Origin: Anisus vortex
Lineage: Eukaryota > Mollusca > Gastropoda > Planorbidae
Length of the DNA stretch: 64,000 nucleotides
Reading direction: 5' to 3'
Assembly: GCA_949126835.1 (NCBI GenBank)
Contig: OX421507.1
Location: forward strand, 33,090,082 to 33,154,081
Shown in pieces: positions 1 to 12,700 of the stretch (position 1 is its first letter; the number at the start of each line of letters is the position of its first letter). The notes beneath the pieces are model-generated. The model saw only the letters and a list, made by a program, of their open reading frames with translations. It was not told the origin of the DNA and made no database searches. The translations under genes and the position numbers were made by a program.

Positions 1-423
1 TGGCAGCAGTGTTGAGTTATTTTAAGTTTAAATTTAAGTTTAAATTCTAGGTTGTTTTGGCCTCGGTTTCGATGTTTCAATTGACTTTTGGCGCCTTATA
101 AACGTGGATGGATTTTTGTTATTGATATTTGCCTTGCTTTGAATAAAGTTTATATATCTATTACCTGTAAATCTCTCGTTTCTCATGTAGTCTTTTCAAG
201 TGGTTAAATAGTTTACTTATTTTTTTATATTATTTTGTCTAGTTAAAAGTAGTTATTAGACCCTTATTCATTTAGATTTAAGTCGTCTTGGGTAGATCCA
301 AGGCTGCGCGATTCCAGTTCCAGGACCCCAATATCAACACACACGTTCTAAGATTCGTAAGCCTACGAATGCGGTTTCATTCAGTCGTAGTATTTTTTAG
401 TCTTTGTACTGTGGCACCATGCT

Positions 424-1277
424 TAGGGTTGCCAGATACATGGGTACCAAAAGGAGGACACAGAGACAAAAAGGAGGACAAAGGAGGACACATGGGTACC
501 AAAAGGAGGACACATAGAGTGTTTATTTAAATCATCTAATGTTTTTGAATGCGTATTTAATCAGCAATCAATATGCCTATGCCTAGAATTTTACTACAAT
601 GGTTGCCAATAACTATTAGTAAATTAACCAAGAAAAAGTATTGTAAAAAAAAATTAAATATGAATTCAATTGACTTTTTTATCCAAAAAGCATCAATACT
701 ATATTATTGGAACAGTCAATTCTACAGTAAAGTAAATACATTATCATCTTTCTTAATTATACAGCATAGGCCTATTTATCTGTCGAACCAACGTTTTGCA
801 CAAGATCCTCGTTAGCAAGCACAAATGTATAAAACTGTTTAGGCTACATGTGAGATTTTTCAAGTTATGCTTTGTAAGAAAGATGCCCTGAGTTAACTGA
901 GAGTCTGTTTCTTTGTCCATTGAGTGTTTATCAATGAAAACACAGATACAGAAAACAAGTTCACACATTTTTAGTAACTTTGTAAAGCAACTTACATTTG
1001 GAAAACTTTAAAAAAAAAAACTCCACTGCAATTATTAACCTAACAATGCATTAGATAACACAATCTAATTCATTAAATTTCCTGCTAAATACTCCAGTGT
1101 TTTGCTTCACCCGACCCAGCCAACGTATTGACAGTAAATAAGAACATAAAAATTGCACTAAGGACTTAAAAAAACTTTGGCGTACAAAAAAGGCTTTTTA
1201 GCTTTGCCTGCCGGACGGAGGACACAGGGCTAAAAAGGAGGACATGTCCTCCTTTTGCCGGACGTCTGGTAACCCTA
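424..1277. mobile_element. Non-autonomous hAT-type DNA transposon
   Basis: The element starts TAGGGTTGCCAGA and ends with the near inverse complement TCTGGTAACCCTA. It is flanked on both sides by the same 8-bp sequence ACCATGCT (416-423 and 1278-1285), the duplication length of the hAT superfamily. The motif AGGAGGACA recurs near both ends, as hAT subterminal repeats do. There is no transposase reading frame inside, so the copy is non-autonomous. Seen: termini and duplication. Known: 8-bp duplications in hAT. Inferred: superfamily. Confidence 0.82.
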
Positions 1278-2213
1278 ACCATGCTGGGCTCCTATCCGTA
1301 AGTCCCAATTGCGGTCAATTATGTTGATCTAATTGTGTCGTTTCGTTCCTCTTGCTTCTATGCTCAAACACATTCAGGCAGAGAGAAACACACACGTAAG
1401 CAGCTCGCATGTGTAAACATTATTCGAAACATCGCCGTTAAATTGCCAAAGACCAGACGCAGAATATGCATAATTTAGAGAAATCATAAATAAAAAAATC
1501 AAAGTTGAAATGCAGAAAACGCGAGAAAGAAATAGACTGAAAATAGACTGAATTTGTAATGATTAAAAATACATTTTTGACAAAAAATACTTTTTAAAAG
1601 CATTGACTTCTTTAGAAGTGAACTAAAAAGTTAAAAATTATCTTTTTTTAAAATAATAATTGAACAAGAAATATTTTTTTAATTCGGTGAGGAAAAAATA
1701 TATTCAATTGTTGTTGTGGTTTGGGAGGGTGGGAAGGGGGGAGTACGATACTCCCCCCCCCCCCACTTCACTGTTCAATTTCCAAAACTTCAACACTAAA
1801 GAGCACTATGCTATTTTTGGTACTTGCTAGAAGGAGTCTGCTGTTTTAAAATTCGTTTCTGTTTAAAAGGCAAATTGTTGCATGGGAGATCCAAATAATT
1901 TGGAAAAACTTCTAGCAACAGTTAAACATGTCCATTGCCTTCCCTTCCAGCCTCCCATTCCAGCCTCCTCCCTCCTCTCTGTGGTTGGAAATGCCATTCC
2001 TTGTTCCACCTCTTTAATTTAGATCCTCTTTTTTGCTTCTGGGGGAGGGAGGGGTGATTTGAGGGTCATAGCTGCTTGTCACAGAGGCGTCCTCCGATGG
2101 AGGCCGTGGCTAATTGCAAACCGCGTCTTTCTGCCGGCTTTTAAGACGGGAGCGCACTCCCTTGCTACTCCCTCTTCCTACTCATGAAGTATTTCTCGTC
2201 TCAGTCAGACACT

Positions 2214-2269
2214 AGCACACACACACACACACACACACATACACACACACACACATACACACACACACA
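2214..2269. repeat. CA/TG microsatellite
   Basis: Alternating CA run with a few T interruptions, just left of the CA-rich 45-bp minisatellite that may derive from it. Confidence 0.9.
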
Positions 2270-2339
2270 AATTCACCAAAAAGAAATGTAAAAAAAAAAT
2301 CGATACTTCTATCCAACCTACACACAGATAGAGATACAT

Positions 2340-2985
2340 ATGAACACACACCCATATAGAGGCAAACATATACACAGAATCACAGATCAATGCTTTACAC
2401 ACACCTATATACACGCAAACATATACACAGATCAATGCTTCACACACATTCATATATTGGCAAACATATACACAGATCAATGCTTCACACACACCCATAT
2501 AGAGGCAAACATATACACAGATCAATGCTTCACACACATTCATATATTGGCAAACATATACACAGATCAATGCTTCACACACACCCATATACATGCAAAC
2601 ATATACACAGATTAGTGCTTCAAACACACCCATATACATGCAAACATATACACAGATTAGTGCTTCAAACACACCCATATACATGCAAACATATACACAG
2701 ATTAGTGCTTCAAACACACCCATATACATGCAAACATATACACAGATTAGTGCTTCAAACACACCCATATACATGCAAACATATACACAGATTAGTGCTT
2801 CAAACACACCCATATACATGCAAACATATACACAGATTAGTGCTTCAAACACACCCATATACATGCAAACATATACACAGATCAATGCTTCACACACATT
2901 CATATATTGGCAAACATATACACAGATCAATGCTTTACACACACCCATATAGACACAAACATATACACAGATTAATGCTTCAAAT
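2340..2985. repeat. 45-bp minisatellite, about 14 copies
   Basis: Tandem unit of 45 bp in two main variants: one with ATTAGTGCTTCAAACACACC in the middle of the array, and one with ATCAATGCTTCACACACA at both ends. Because 45 is a multiple of three, long repetitive reading frames appear on both strands. They are products of the periodicity, not genes. Confidence 0.92.
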
Positions 2986-3354
2986 CTTGGAATAACACAC
3001 GCCCTCCTCCCCCCGTAGCCCTTCCCCTGGATGCTCTATTCAACCAACTTCGCCTCGACATTTCAGCTCGACATTTCATTTCCTCTTTTAGTCGTATCGC
3101 CATTTTATTTCTTCTCTTTATCAAAGCACGTTTTTTTTTCCTTTTTTAGACATTTAAACGGTTAAAGGTAGGCCTACTTTTTAAATGACATTAAAAATGC
3201 TTCAGCGTCTTCATATGTCATATTTTGTTTAAAGAAAAATTTATAACATGAGAGAGTAATCATTCTATTGTCTAAAAAGAAATCTCAAATCGAAAGTAAG
3301 AGAATTAAAATAAATATATTTTTGTTTCTAACTGTAGCGTGGAAGCGAATGTTG

Positions 3355-3436
3355 GAGAGAGAGAGAGAGAGAGAGAGAGAAAGAAAGAGAGAGAGAGAGA
3401 GAGCGACGCACACACTCAGAGGGAGAGAGAGAGAGA
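3355..3436. repeat. GA microsatellite
   Basis: Purine run of GA dinucleotides with interruptions, about 320 bp upstream of the GTPase start codon. Confidence 0.9.
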
Positions 3437-3754
3437 ATGTAGAGATATAGAAAGAGACAAGTTTACTCTAATATTCTAACAAATTATTTCTTTTTACGTT
3501 TTTAGCTTGAGCAAGTTGATACTCTTCCACGATGAGTACTGACCAGTTCCGCAAGTGACTAAATCCAAGATGTCACTCTCAGGGAAAAGACCATTATTTC
3601 AAAGTCCCCAAGACTGACCTGGATGTCCATCACTCCTTAACCATATCCCTGCCCCCCAAGCCCCTCCCTCGGAGCTTCCAGAACCGTGTAATAAGAATAC
3701 CCAGAGTGCATGTCGTCTGCAGCCGCCTTGTCTCTCGCGAGGGTGAAGGTGAAA

Positions 3755-6700
3755 ATGGGGAACCTTTGGGCCAAGCTCCGACATAAGGATGTAAGGATCA
3801 TCTTGCTTGGTGAGTAAATGTTCAGTCTCTAAAGTAAGTATTAGTTTGCTTGGTGAGTAAATGTTCAGTCTCTAAAGTAAGAATTAGCTTGCTTGGTGAG
3901 TAAATGTTCAGTCTCTAAAGTAAGGATTATCTTGCTTGGTGAGTAAATGTTCGGTCTCTAAAGTAAGGATTATCTTGCTTGGTGAGTAAATGTTCAGTCT
4001 CTAAAGTAAGGATTATCTTGCTTGGTGAGTAAATGTTCAGTCTCTAAAGTAAGAATTATCTTGCTTGTTGAGTAAATGTTCAGTCTCTAAAGTAAGGATT
4101 ATCTTGCTTGTTGAGTAAATGTTCAGTCTCTAAAGTAAGGATTATCTTGCTTGTTGAGTAAATGTTCAGTCTCTATAAGATTCAATCTTAGTCTGTTTTT
4201 GTAATTTCAAAAATAAATACTGCCTAGTTTTGCAGTCTAGAATTGGTGTATTGTGGTTGACATTATAAGTCAGGGTCTTAGGCCTAAGTTATAATGGATA
4301 GAATGGAAAGGGGATGAGCAGAGTAGACCGGAAGTTCAGGTTGTGAGGAGCTTGTGAGGTGACATGAGATGATTTTATATAGATCTCTAAAATGTCTATA
4401 TTTTTATAAGTTGAATGTATTGTGAAGTTTCTTCTATGTACTGTGCTACGTCTCGCTGTTTAGGGTGGGCAGTTTTATCACAGTTATTTCTTAGTTCGCT
4501 TGAAGAATCCTTATTCTCTCGCCCAAACTTCCATCCAAGTAATTAGAAAGACGCAAGGAACAATTAACATTAACAGCATAACTTTTAATTTAACATATCA
4601 CATAAAATCGAGCTCAAGTCTACAATAACAATAGCCTAAAACAGCCTAACCAGTCTCTCAATATACTCTACTACTACCTACTATCTAACTCTCACTACAC
4701 ATTACACACTGCATGTCTAGACGGACAAGTGTCACCCAGTGGTCACCAAAAGGTATGTGATCATCAGTTTACAAAAGGGAGGTAATCACAACTGTTATGG
4801 ACCTCTTTATGATGACTATTATTACGACTCGTTAAATCGGATTCAATGAATATAGTTGTATCTTTATTAGAAGTCTCTAGATTCTGCTAATCTGTAGCCC
4901 AAGCTAGGGGTTCCTTGACTGACAGGTCTATGCAGCAATGTAGTTATATTCGTGATAATTATCTTCAACACCTTTCTCAACAATGATAGATCAAACAACT
5001 CCAGTTGTTGAATAAACAATTTTATTTAAATTGTAGACTCAATATAAACGATCAATAAACTTCATCAACTGATGGCAACATAAGTATCAATAAAATGGCA
5101 TTATATGTACATGTATGAATATAGCGACTTCACTCTACAAACGTTTAAACTGAACTAACTTTAAGGAGGTCGGGACTTTACAAAGAAAACGATCATCGAA
5201 GATTCTACAGGGTCTTAATACGCATTTTAACCTCTTTCTCTATAATTACTACGATCCAGAATTATCCCCCAATTTCCACGGGATTTGAACGAATTATTTT
5301 ATTTTAAACTGCCCTCAGGGCATAAAGGTCAAACCTTGGTCGCTTTGGACTCTGATACGCACTTGTTAAGAGGTCAATGCCTTACTACGTCATTCATTTA
5401 TGACCGAGATTCGTAACATCCCCCCCCTTCTAAAGCTTTATAATTATTTCCTTTACATTTTAACCATACGAAAAATGTTAATTTTAAGGAATAATTATAA
5501 AAGAAAATATTCCGGGAAAAACAATACAGTTCAATTGGCGATCCCAATAATTCAATCGAACTGATAACAATAACATAATAATATATGCAATATAAATTCA
5601 TCTTATCAAATGGCTTAACTATAGTCATTCAATCATTCAATTTTTAATTCAAAACAATGGACAATTAAATTGTTTATCTAAATCTTGTATACAAGAAAAA
5701 TACATAATCATTCTTAATAGATATAATATAATACAAGTTAATAACTTCTATTACATTGAACATTCCACTGTAATAAAAACTCTCTCGTCCATTTAATTAT
5801 AAACTAATATCTTTTACATTTGTAATCAAACAACAAAAGAAAAAATCACTCAATGTCTATGCAGACACGACTTATTTTTTCATAAGGAGAAAAAAAAACC
5901 AACGCTCTTGATGAAAAAAATACTACTAGACCTGACCTAATTACACGTTACAAAAATTATTGCTCGTGTAGACAGTATTTTTTTTTTTTACATGCTGGTA
6001 GGCCGACTAACACATTAGACAACTGTCTGTGACGCGACCCAAAAATTGAGGTCAATTCCGCACTCTCTCTCTCTATTCCTCTTTTTTTTTCTCTCTCATT
6101 CCCAATTGATTCTAACAATATTGACATCGCTATGCAAATTTCTACCTCATCACAGCCGAGGTCAAATAAAATTGCTACGCGATTAAATAGTTATCGTATT
6201 AAATGAGCATTCTTTAACATCTATCATCTCAAAATCAAATTCATTTATATTATTTTGAGAACATTAAACATAGTCTGTTCACGAATTAAAATAGTTTATA
6301 GCAAAAATCATTAAAAATATTTCAATCTTTCATTTTACCATGACCTTTCGACGTCATTATTTTTTTTTTAAAAAGAGTTCACATCGTAGCAGGTTAAATT
6401 GAAACATTCAGACAATCATGGATTTACTTAAACAAATTTGGTTAATTTACTTAATTAACTATCAATTAAAACAAGTTATATTATCTTCATACAATCTTAG
6501 TACTACACAGTAAGTACTTATTTTCTTTAGATTACATTAAATACAATATTATTGAAGTAGAAAAGAGTTAAGCATAGGCTACTATTAATTTTTTTCAGAG
6601 AGAAATCAATGTAACAATTTATGTACAAAACAAACTGCTGTTTTGACTGGTGTGGTAAAACATTCCATTTCCAATCTTTTCAGTGGGGTACATTGCTCTT

Positions 6701-9700
6701 TTCCATTTTCCACAAAAGGTTTTATTCATTATTCATAGATTCTAGGTTCCTCTGTTACTTCACAGTGTTCAGGTCTACCCAATCTTTTGATTGTCGGTAC
6801 AATTCATTCAATCTATTTTAACTAATACAAAAAAAAAATAGATTAGTTTTACAATCTTGACATGAAATCCTTAATTAATAATACATTTGTTGAACATTGG
6901 TGTGTCAACATTATAAATTTTCAACCATGAAATTCTCAATCATTCTGGTTTGCAGTGTCAAATCAGTGGCACATATCCTAAATTTATACAACATAAGGAT
7001 TACAAAGTTTTATTAGTTTCTACTTTTGGTCTGCTTTTCATGTAACAGTATCCTAAAAGTGAAAAATCATATATAATACATTTCTTGGAATTCTTTTTAG
7101 TCATAGTTCTGTCTTGCTGCAACTATTTTTACCCTACATTATCATACATTCAATGATAATATAATAAATGAATAAATTCACATGGAAGAAATTTGCATCT
7201 TGACTCAGTGCAATATTTCAATAACAGTACATGATAAAATAAATCCATAGTACAATCATAAAACATTTCTCAATACTTTAGTGATAGAAAATTCTCTTTT
7301 CTTAAAACCATTGACATCTTTTTCAATCAAATTATCCTCTCTGCCAAATGTTTCAATTATCATTTCCAGAGATTCTCAAACATATCTTATAATCAGTCCA
7401 CATTTATAATGTCCTCTGATTTAGAAACCAATTCTGCGGATAAAACTGATCTTTTTCTCTTATAGCAATTATTTTAAATGCTCAACCTAACAAGTTTGTT
7501 TAGAAATATCACACTATAATGATATTTACTCTAACAATACTTTTATTCATTCCTTTTTCTTCACAAGTAAGGGATTTAGTTTTAAAATAGTAAGTTTGGT
7601 AACTAACTATCAGTGAATTTGACATTCAATTCATCCTGTACTCCAGGCATAAATTTTACAAATAAGAGTAACAATGTTAACAACATCAAGCTTTTTCCAA
7701 TTGTTTTCAGAAGGTAAGGCTGTATCATTTTCAAATGATATAATATTTTTGCCTTTCTTTCATCACACAACAATGGCATCTGCATGTGAGCAGTGTACAA
7801 TTTTTTTCTAACAAACACAGTTATGTCAGACAAAAAATATATGTACTTATCTAGGTACTTGCTCAGCCCAAGGAGGTCCAATTCGGTCGGCCATTCCTCT
7901 TGAAGTATTTTGAGTGGTCCTTGGACAGTGGGTCCAAAGATTGGTCCATAGGCTCCTCGACTTTCCGGATGGGATTCAGTTGACATCTCCTGCTCCAGGC
8001 ATAAGTTTCTTAGGACTGGATTGAAGAGTTCCGGGGCGAAGTTGGTCCTTCGATCTGTCGGTATGGCTTGTGGTAACCCATAGCTTTTGGTAGTTTCGGT
8101 CCAGCTCTCCGCACTCGTTTCTTCAGTGATGCTCCTCAAATCTTCATCTGTACCGGCAACTGCAGGTTTGCATTGTTGTTTGTTTATGCTGTGGTCTATC
8201 TGTTCATAGACATCAGTAGTAGGATTTTCTTTCTCGTCGACAGCTTTCTCATGCAGCTGTAGCAACTCTGGGTCTACTTTCTGTTCAGCAGTCAATTCAT
8301 TTTGTGATGACTTCTTTGATTGTTCATTTCCTTTCGGACAATCTTCAATCATGGAGAAAATAGTAGTATCTAGTTCCACTTCTTCTTCCTCTTTCTTCTC
8401 TCGTGGGAGAATTTCTTCTTTCTTTTTCTTTTCTTGTGAGAGAATTTCTTCTTTCTTTTTCTGTGGTGTCATACCATTTATGACATCACCTACAGGACAA
8501 AGTTCTTTTTCTTTTCCTGTCTCCACAATAGGACTAGGGTCTGGATTTTCCTTCACAATCAGTTCAGGTCTCACCCTCCCTTTCGCCAAATCATTTGCTA
8601 GGATAACAGATATGCCCTCAACAGGAAGTTTTGATATTACTCCAACTGTCACATATCCTGTCACCAAGTCAGATGTGAGGTATATCCTATGTAGAGGTAT
8701 TTCTTCTTTCCATTCAAAACCTCTCAATAGGACGGTCTGTCCTGTCAATGTATTATCATTCAATGGTAATACATCTTTAAGCAGCAGTGTTAATGATGCT
8801 CCTGTGTCTCGTAATATTTTTACGGACTTCAGTGGTCCTTCCTTTTGTAAGGCCACACAACCTTCACTAATGAACGGTTGAAAACTGCACAGGGTCTCTG
8901 TGTCAATTTTATTCTTCCCTTGACCATGACTTTCGGGTGTTGTTTCATCTTTCGATGACTTCAGACTCTTGTTCGAGTCAAAAATACTTTGGTCTACTTT
9001 TTCGTCTCTGTGGACTTGGACAATTAATCCAATAGTAGCCATTCTGTATTTATAATCAGGATATTTATCCTCATTATCTTCAGTTGTAGATTTCTCTACC
9101 TTCTGACTTTTGCTCTCAGGCAAATCCACCCTCAGTGTTTCTGGTTTAGAAGAATCTTTCTTCGAATTCAGTTCGTTTGTATCTTCGCTTTCTTGTACAT
9201 TTTGTATTGGTTTATGGCTTGCACACATGACCACTTTGTTAGGTCTTTTGTCGCTTCGTATACTCCAACAGTCTTCTATGCTATGTCCTGTTCTTTTACA
9301 AAAAGTACATTGGACCTTTTTGTTTACAGGTCTTTTATTAACATCATTTTGTTTCACAAAATGATCTTTTTCACGATGTTGTTGTTGTGTGTTTTCTCCT
9401 TGCCGTTGTGCCCTATTAACATTCTTTCCATCAGCTGTCCTATGACACAATGTGTACTGTTCAGCTAAATCAGCAGCCTTATGTGGGTCAGTGATATCAC
9501 GCTCGGATAAATACATTCTTATATCCGGCCTCACTTTGTTAATAAAATCCTCTAACAGAATGATATCTTTCATTTCTTTTAATGTGGAGATATTTCTGGA
9601 TTTTATCCACTGATCCATTAACTTTTCTTCTGCTCTAAGGAAGTCTAAGTGTGTTTGGTAAGGGGACATTGTGTACTGACGGAACCTTTTCCGATAACTT

Positions 9701-12700
9701 TCCGGTATTTGGTTATAGGCTTTAAGTACAGTGTCTTTAATGACTTCATAATCATTTAAATGCTCCTCTTTTAACAATAAAACACAATCTCTTGCCCTTC
9801 CCTGAGTAAAAGCTGTTCTCACTAATATTCCCCATTTATCTTCTGGGAACTTAAAATCTCTGCAAGAAATTTCAAAGGTCTGGAAGAAATTAGCTATTTC
9901 ACTTTCTTTATCAATGTAGGTAGGGACTATCTGGCCATCTCTACATCATTATGAGATTCTTTTTTAGTAGCTCCTATCTTCGCTAGCTCTATTCTTTCCT
10001 GACTTTCTCTTTGACTTTTCTTATCTCTTTCCTGACTTTCTATTTCTAGACGTCTTTCTTCTATTTCAAGCCGTTTCATTTCTAGTTGAAATCGGAACTG
10101 TTCAGACATCTGACCTTCAACTTGATATCCCTCCGCTCTTGATTCTACTTTCAACTTGCCACTCGCAATCAACACATCTTTTATCTGCTGTGTCAACACA
10201 GTCCTCGATGGTGTAGTCTCCGTAACTTCTATCTTTAAGATCTCAGCGATCTCTTTTAACTTCTTTATTGATAAAGTTTTCAGAACTTCTTCTTCTGGAT
10301 TTTCAATAAATTCCATTCTTTAGTTAAGAGATTTATAAAGTGGTAAATTTTTCCAACTTACGTTTTTCCAATCGGAAGAATAATTTCAGCGTTCTTAGGC
10401 TTGCTCAGTAGGTCACTGCTCCAACACACAACACAACACAACTTGAATATATGCTTCACTATACAACTATATCGGACGAAGACCCCAAACTGTTATGGAC
10501 CTCTTTATGATGACTATTATTACGACTCGTTAAATCGGATTTAATGAATATAGTTGTATCTTTATTAGAAGTCTCTAGATTCTGCTAATCTGTAGCCCAA
10601 GCTAGGGGTTCCTTGACTGACAGGTCTATGCAGCAATGTAGTTATATTCGTGATAATTATCTTCAACACCTTTCTCAACAATGATAGATCAAACAACTCC
10701 AGTTGTTGAATAAACAATTTTATTTAAATTGTAGACTCAATATAAACGATCAATAAACTTCATCAACTGATGGCAACATAAGTATCAATAAAATGGCATT
10801 ATATGTACATGTATGAATATAGCGACTTCACTCTACAAACGTTTAAACTGAACTAACTTTAAGGAGGTCGGGACTTTACAAAGAAAACGATCATCGAAGA
10901 TTCTACAGGGTCTTAATACGCATTTTAACCTCTTTCTCTATAATTACTACGATCCAGAATTATCCCCCAATTTCCACGGGATTTGAACGAATTATTTTAT
11001 TTTAAACTGCCCTCAGGGCATAAAGGTCAAACCTTGGTCGCTTTGGACTCTGATACGCACTTGTTAAGAGGTCAATGCCTTACTACGTCATTCATTTATG
11101 ACCGAGATTCGTAACACAACTTAACAAAAAGAAGGGAGTTAAATAATTATAGTCTCGCTCATCACAACTGTTATATCAAACAGGAGCTGAAAACAGTTTC
11201 CATAAAACGAGCCCACAACAAATGATGTCAGAAATGGCTACAAAATTTCTAATTTTCACCGAACGGCTGGACTAAAAACCTCAAGTGAAACTCTGTCATC
11301 TGTTTATAATTCTTGTTTGTGGTGTTTTTTTATTTTATGTGTATTGTGGACCCTTTCCTCGGTCCATACGGGGTATCCACAATAGTATGAAGAAGAATAA
11401 GAAAAAATATAATATTATAATGTCATAAGCGGTGCGCACAATAGATAATATACGTTGAGGTGAGCTACAAGTAATTGGCCTACTGTCAAAAATGTTTTGA
11501 ATAAAACGAATTTTGGAAGAAAGTTTATTAAAATAATAGAATACAAGTAGAAATGTCAGCATACGACAAGACATAGTTATCTACCCTTTGTAAGAGTTCA
11601 AAAGGTCAATGTCTAGACATTACGTCAGGTGAACGAGACGAAATAAAAACAGAAGCTATTGCACGCTTTATTTTGATGTTGGAGGTTATGATTTAACATT
11701 TCTGAATTATTTTGGAAGAAAAAGGAAGAAATAAAATCATAGACTATAATATACATGGACCGCTTGCTTGAAAAATTAAAATTAAAATCGAAAGATGTAT
11801 AAAGCGGAAACATTTAAGAAACAACGAGGAGCGTAGAAGTAATTTAATACAGCCTTATTGGTTGCGCACGGGAAAAAAGTTGATATAAGCTCTAAAAATA
11901 GAGCAAGCGGTCCATCTTATCCTATAGTCTATGATAAAACCAACAATGGAGTTATTTAAAAAGTTACAACAGTTTAGTGTTAGATTAGGCTCGCAAGGCA
12001 CGGAATTGATGGATTTCGTTAATAAGAAAGAAAAATAATTAAAGAAAGAAAGAGTAGCAGAAATAGAGAGAAGAGAAAGACAAATGGCAATTGAATGGAA
12101 AGAAAGAGATGCAAGATTAGAAGTAGAAAGATGTAGTCTAGGCCCTATCATATCTTATCTTATACATTACAGACGCTCCATCTATGAAGAAGATTATTAC
12201 GTCCTTCGACAGACCTGCCAACGTCCCAAGACAAAAAATCTGTATCGGAAGGGGGGGGGGGGGTGCGCGCACGCATTAGTTATGTATTTACAATTGGAAG
12301 GAAAATAACTAGTACTGTTTGTTATTAATGTAATTAGTTTAAAGTTTTAATTTTCATCAATATCAATCTGTGTATCTAACTTTAAAGAAAATCAATAGGG
12401 CGTTTGCAATCACGTGACAAAAAGCACGTGATTTGTGTTTACTATGTGTAATGGTGTACAAGTAACAATGGCCGCTGTATTAATAAAGTTTCATATAGGC
12501 TCGAGCTTTTTTTAAATGATGTGTTGTGTTTTAAGTCTTATTAAGATTTAAGCTGTATTATGTATGTTAAATAAAATAGGCTATTTTATTATTATCATAG
12601 ACATAGATCATAGACGATGTGAGCCTATTAGTGACTTGACTAGATAGCCTATTCAACAACACTATCACTTGACATCGTAGCTGCCCTACTTAGACATTAG

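Larger units (their letters stand above)
1286..3754. other. Upstream region and 5' UTR side of the ARF-like gene
   Basis: No gene is visible. The stretch holds homopolymer runs (a G/C run near 1740-1765), a CA microsatellite, a 45-bp minisatellite and a GA microsatellite. The promoter and 5' UTR of the GTPase gene must lie here or further left, but no start site can be pointed to. The start codon at 3755 sits in the context GAAAATGG. Confidence 0.5.
4793..11116 (-). mobile_element. Internally deleted LTR retrotransposon (Ty3/gypsy type, SCAN-like Gag)
   Basis: Two 626-bp direct repeats bound 5 kb of internal DNA, with TG...CA ends and CAAC on both outer sides (4-bp target duplication). By eye the LTRs differ at one base (C versus T near 4852/10550), so insertion is recent. 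The element reads on the minus strand: the 5' LTR is 10491-11116, and a G-rich polypurine tract (5419-5431) abuts the 3' LTR. Gag and an aspartic protease are present. Reverse transcriptase and RNase H are absent, and only a scrap of integrase remains. The copy is therefore non-autonomous and would need enzymes from a full-length relative. Confidence 0.9.

Noticed and set aside
2205..2995. Long repetitive frames on both strands
   Set aside because: Product of the 45-bp unit being a multiple of three; no start context, domain or codon bias.
8351..9468. Plus-strand frames over the LTR element
   Set aside because: Antisense shadows of the Gag-protease frame, which has zinc knuckle and DTG motifs on the minus strand.
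11335..12308. Short frames in GTPase intron 1
   Set aside because: AT-rich, hydrophobic or charged by composition, no domain, partly overlapping LINE and SINE remains.
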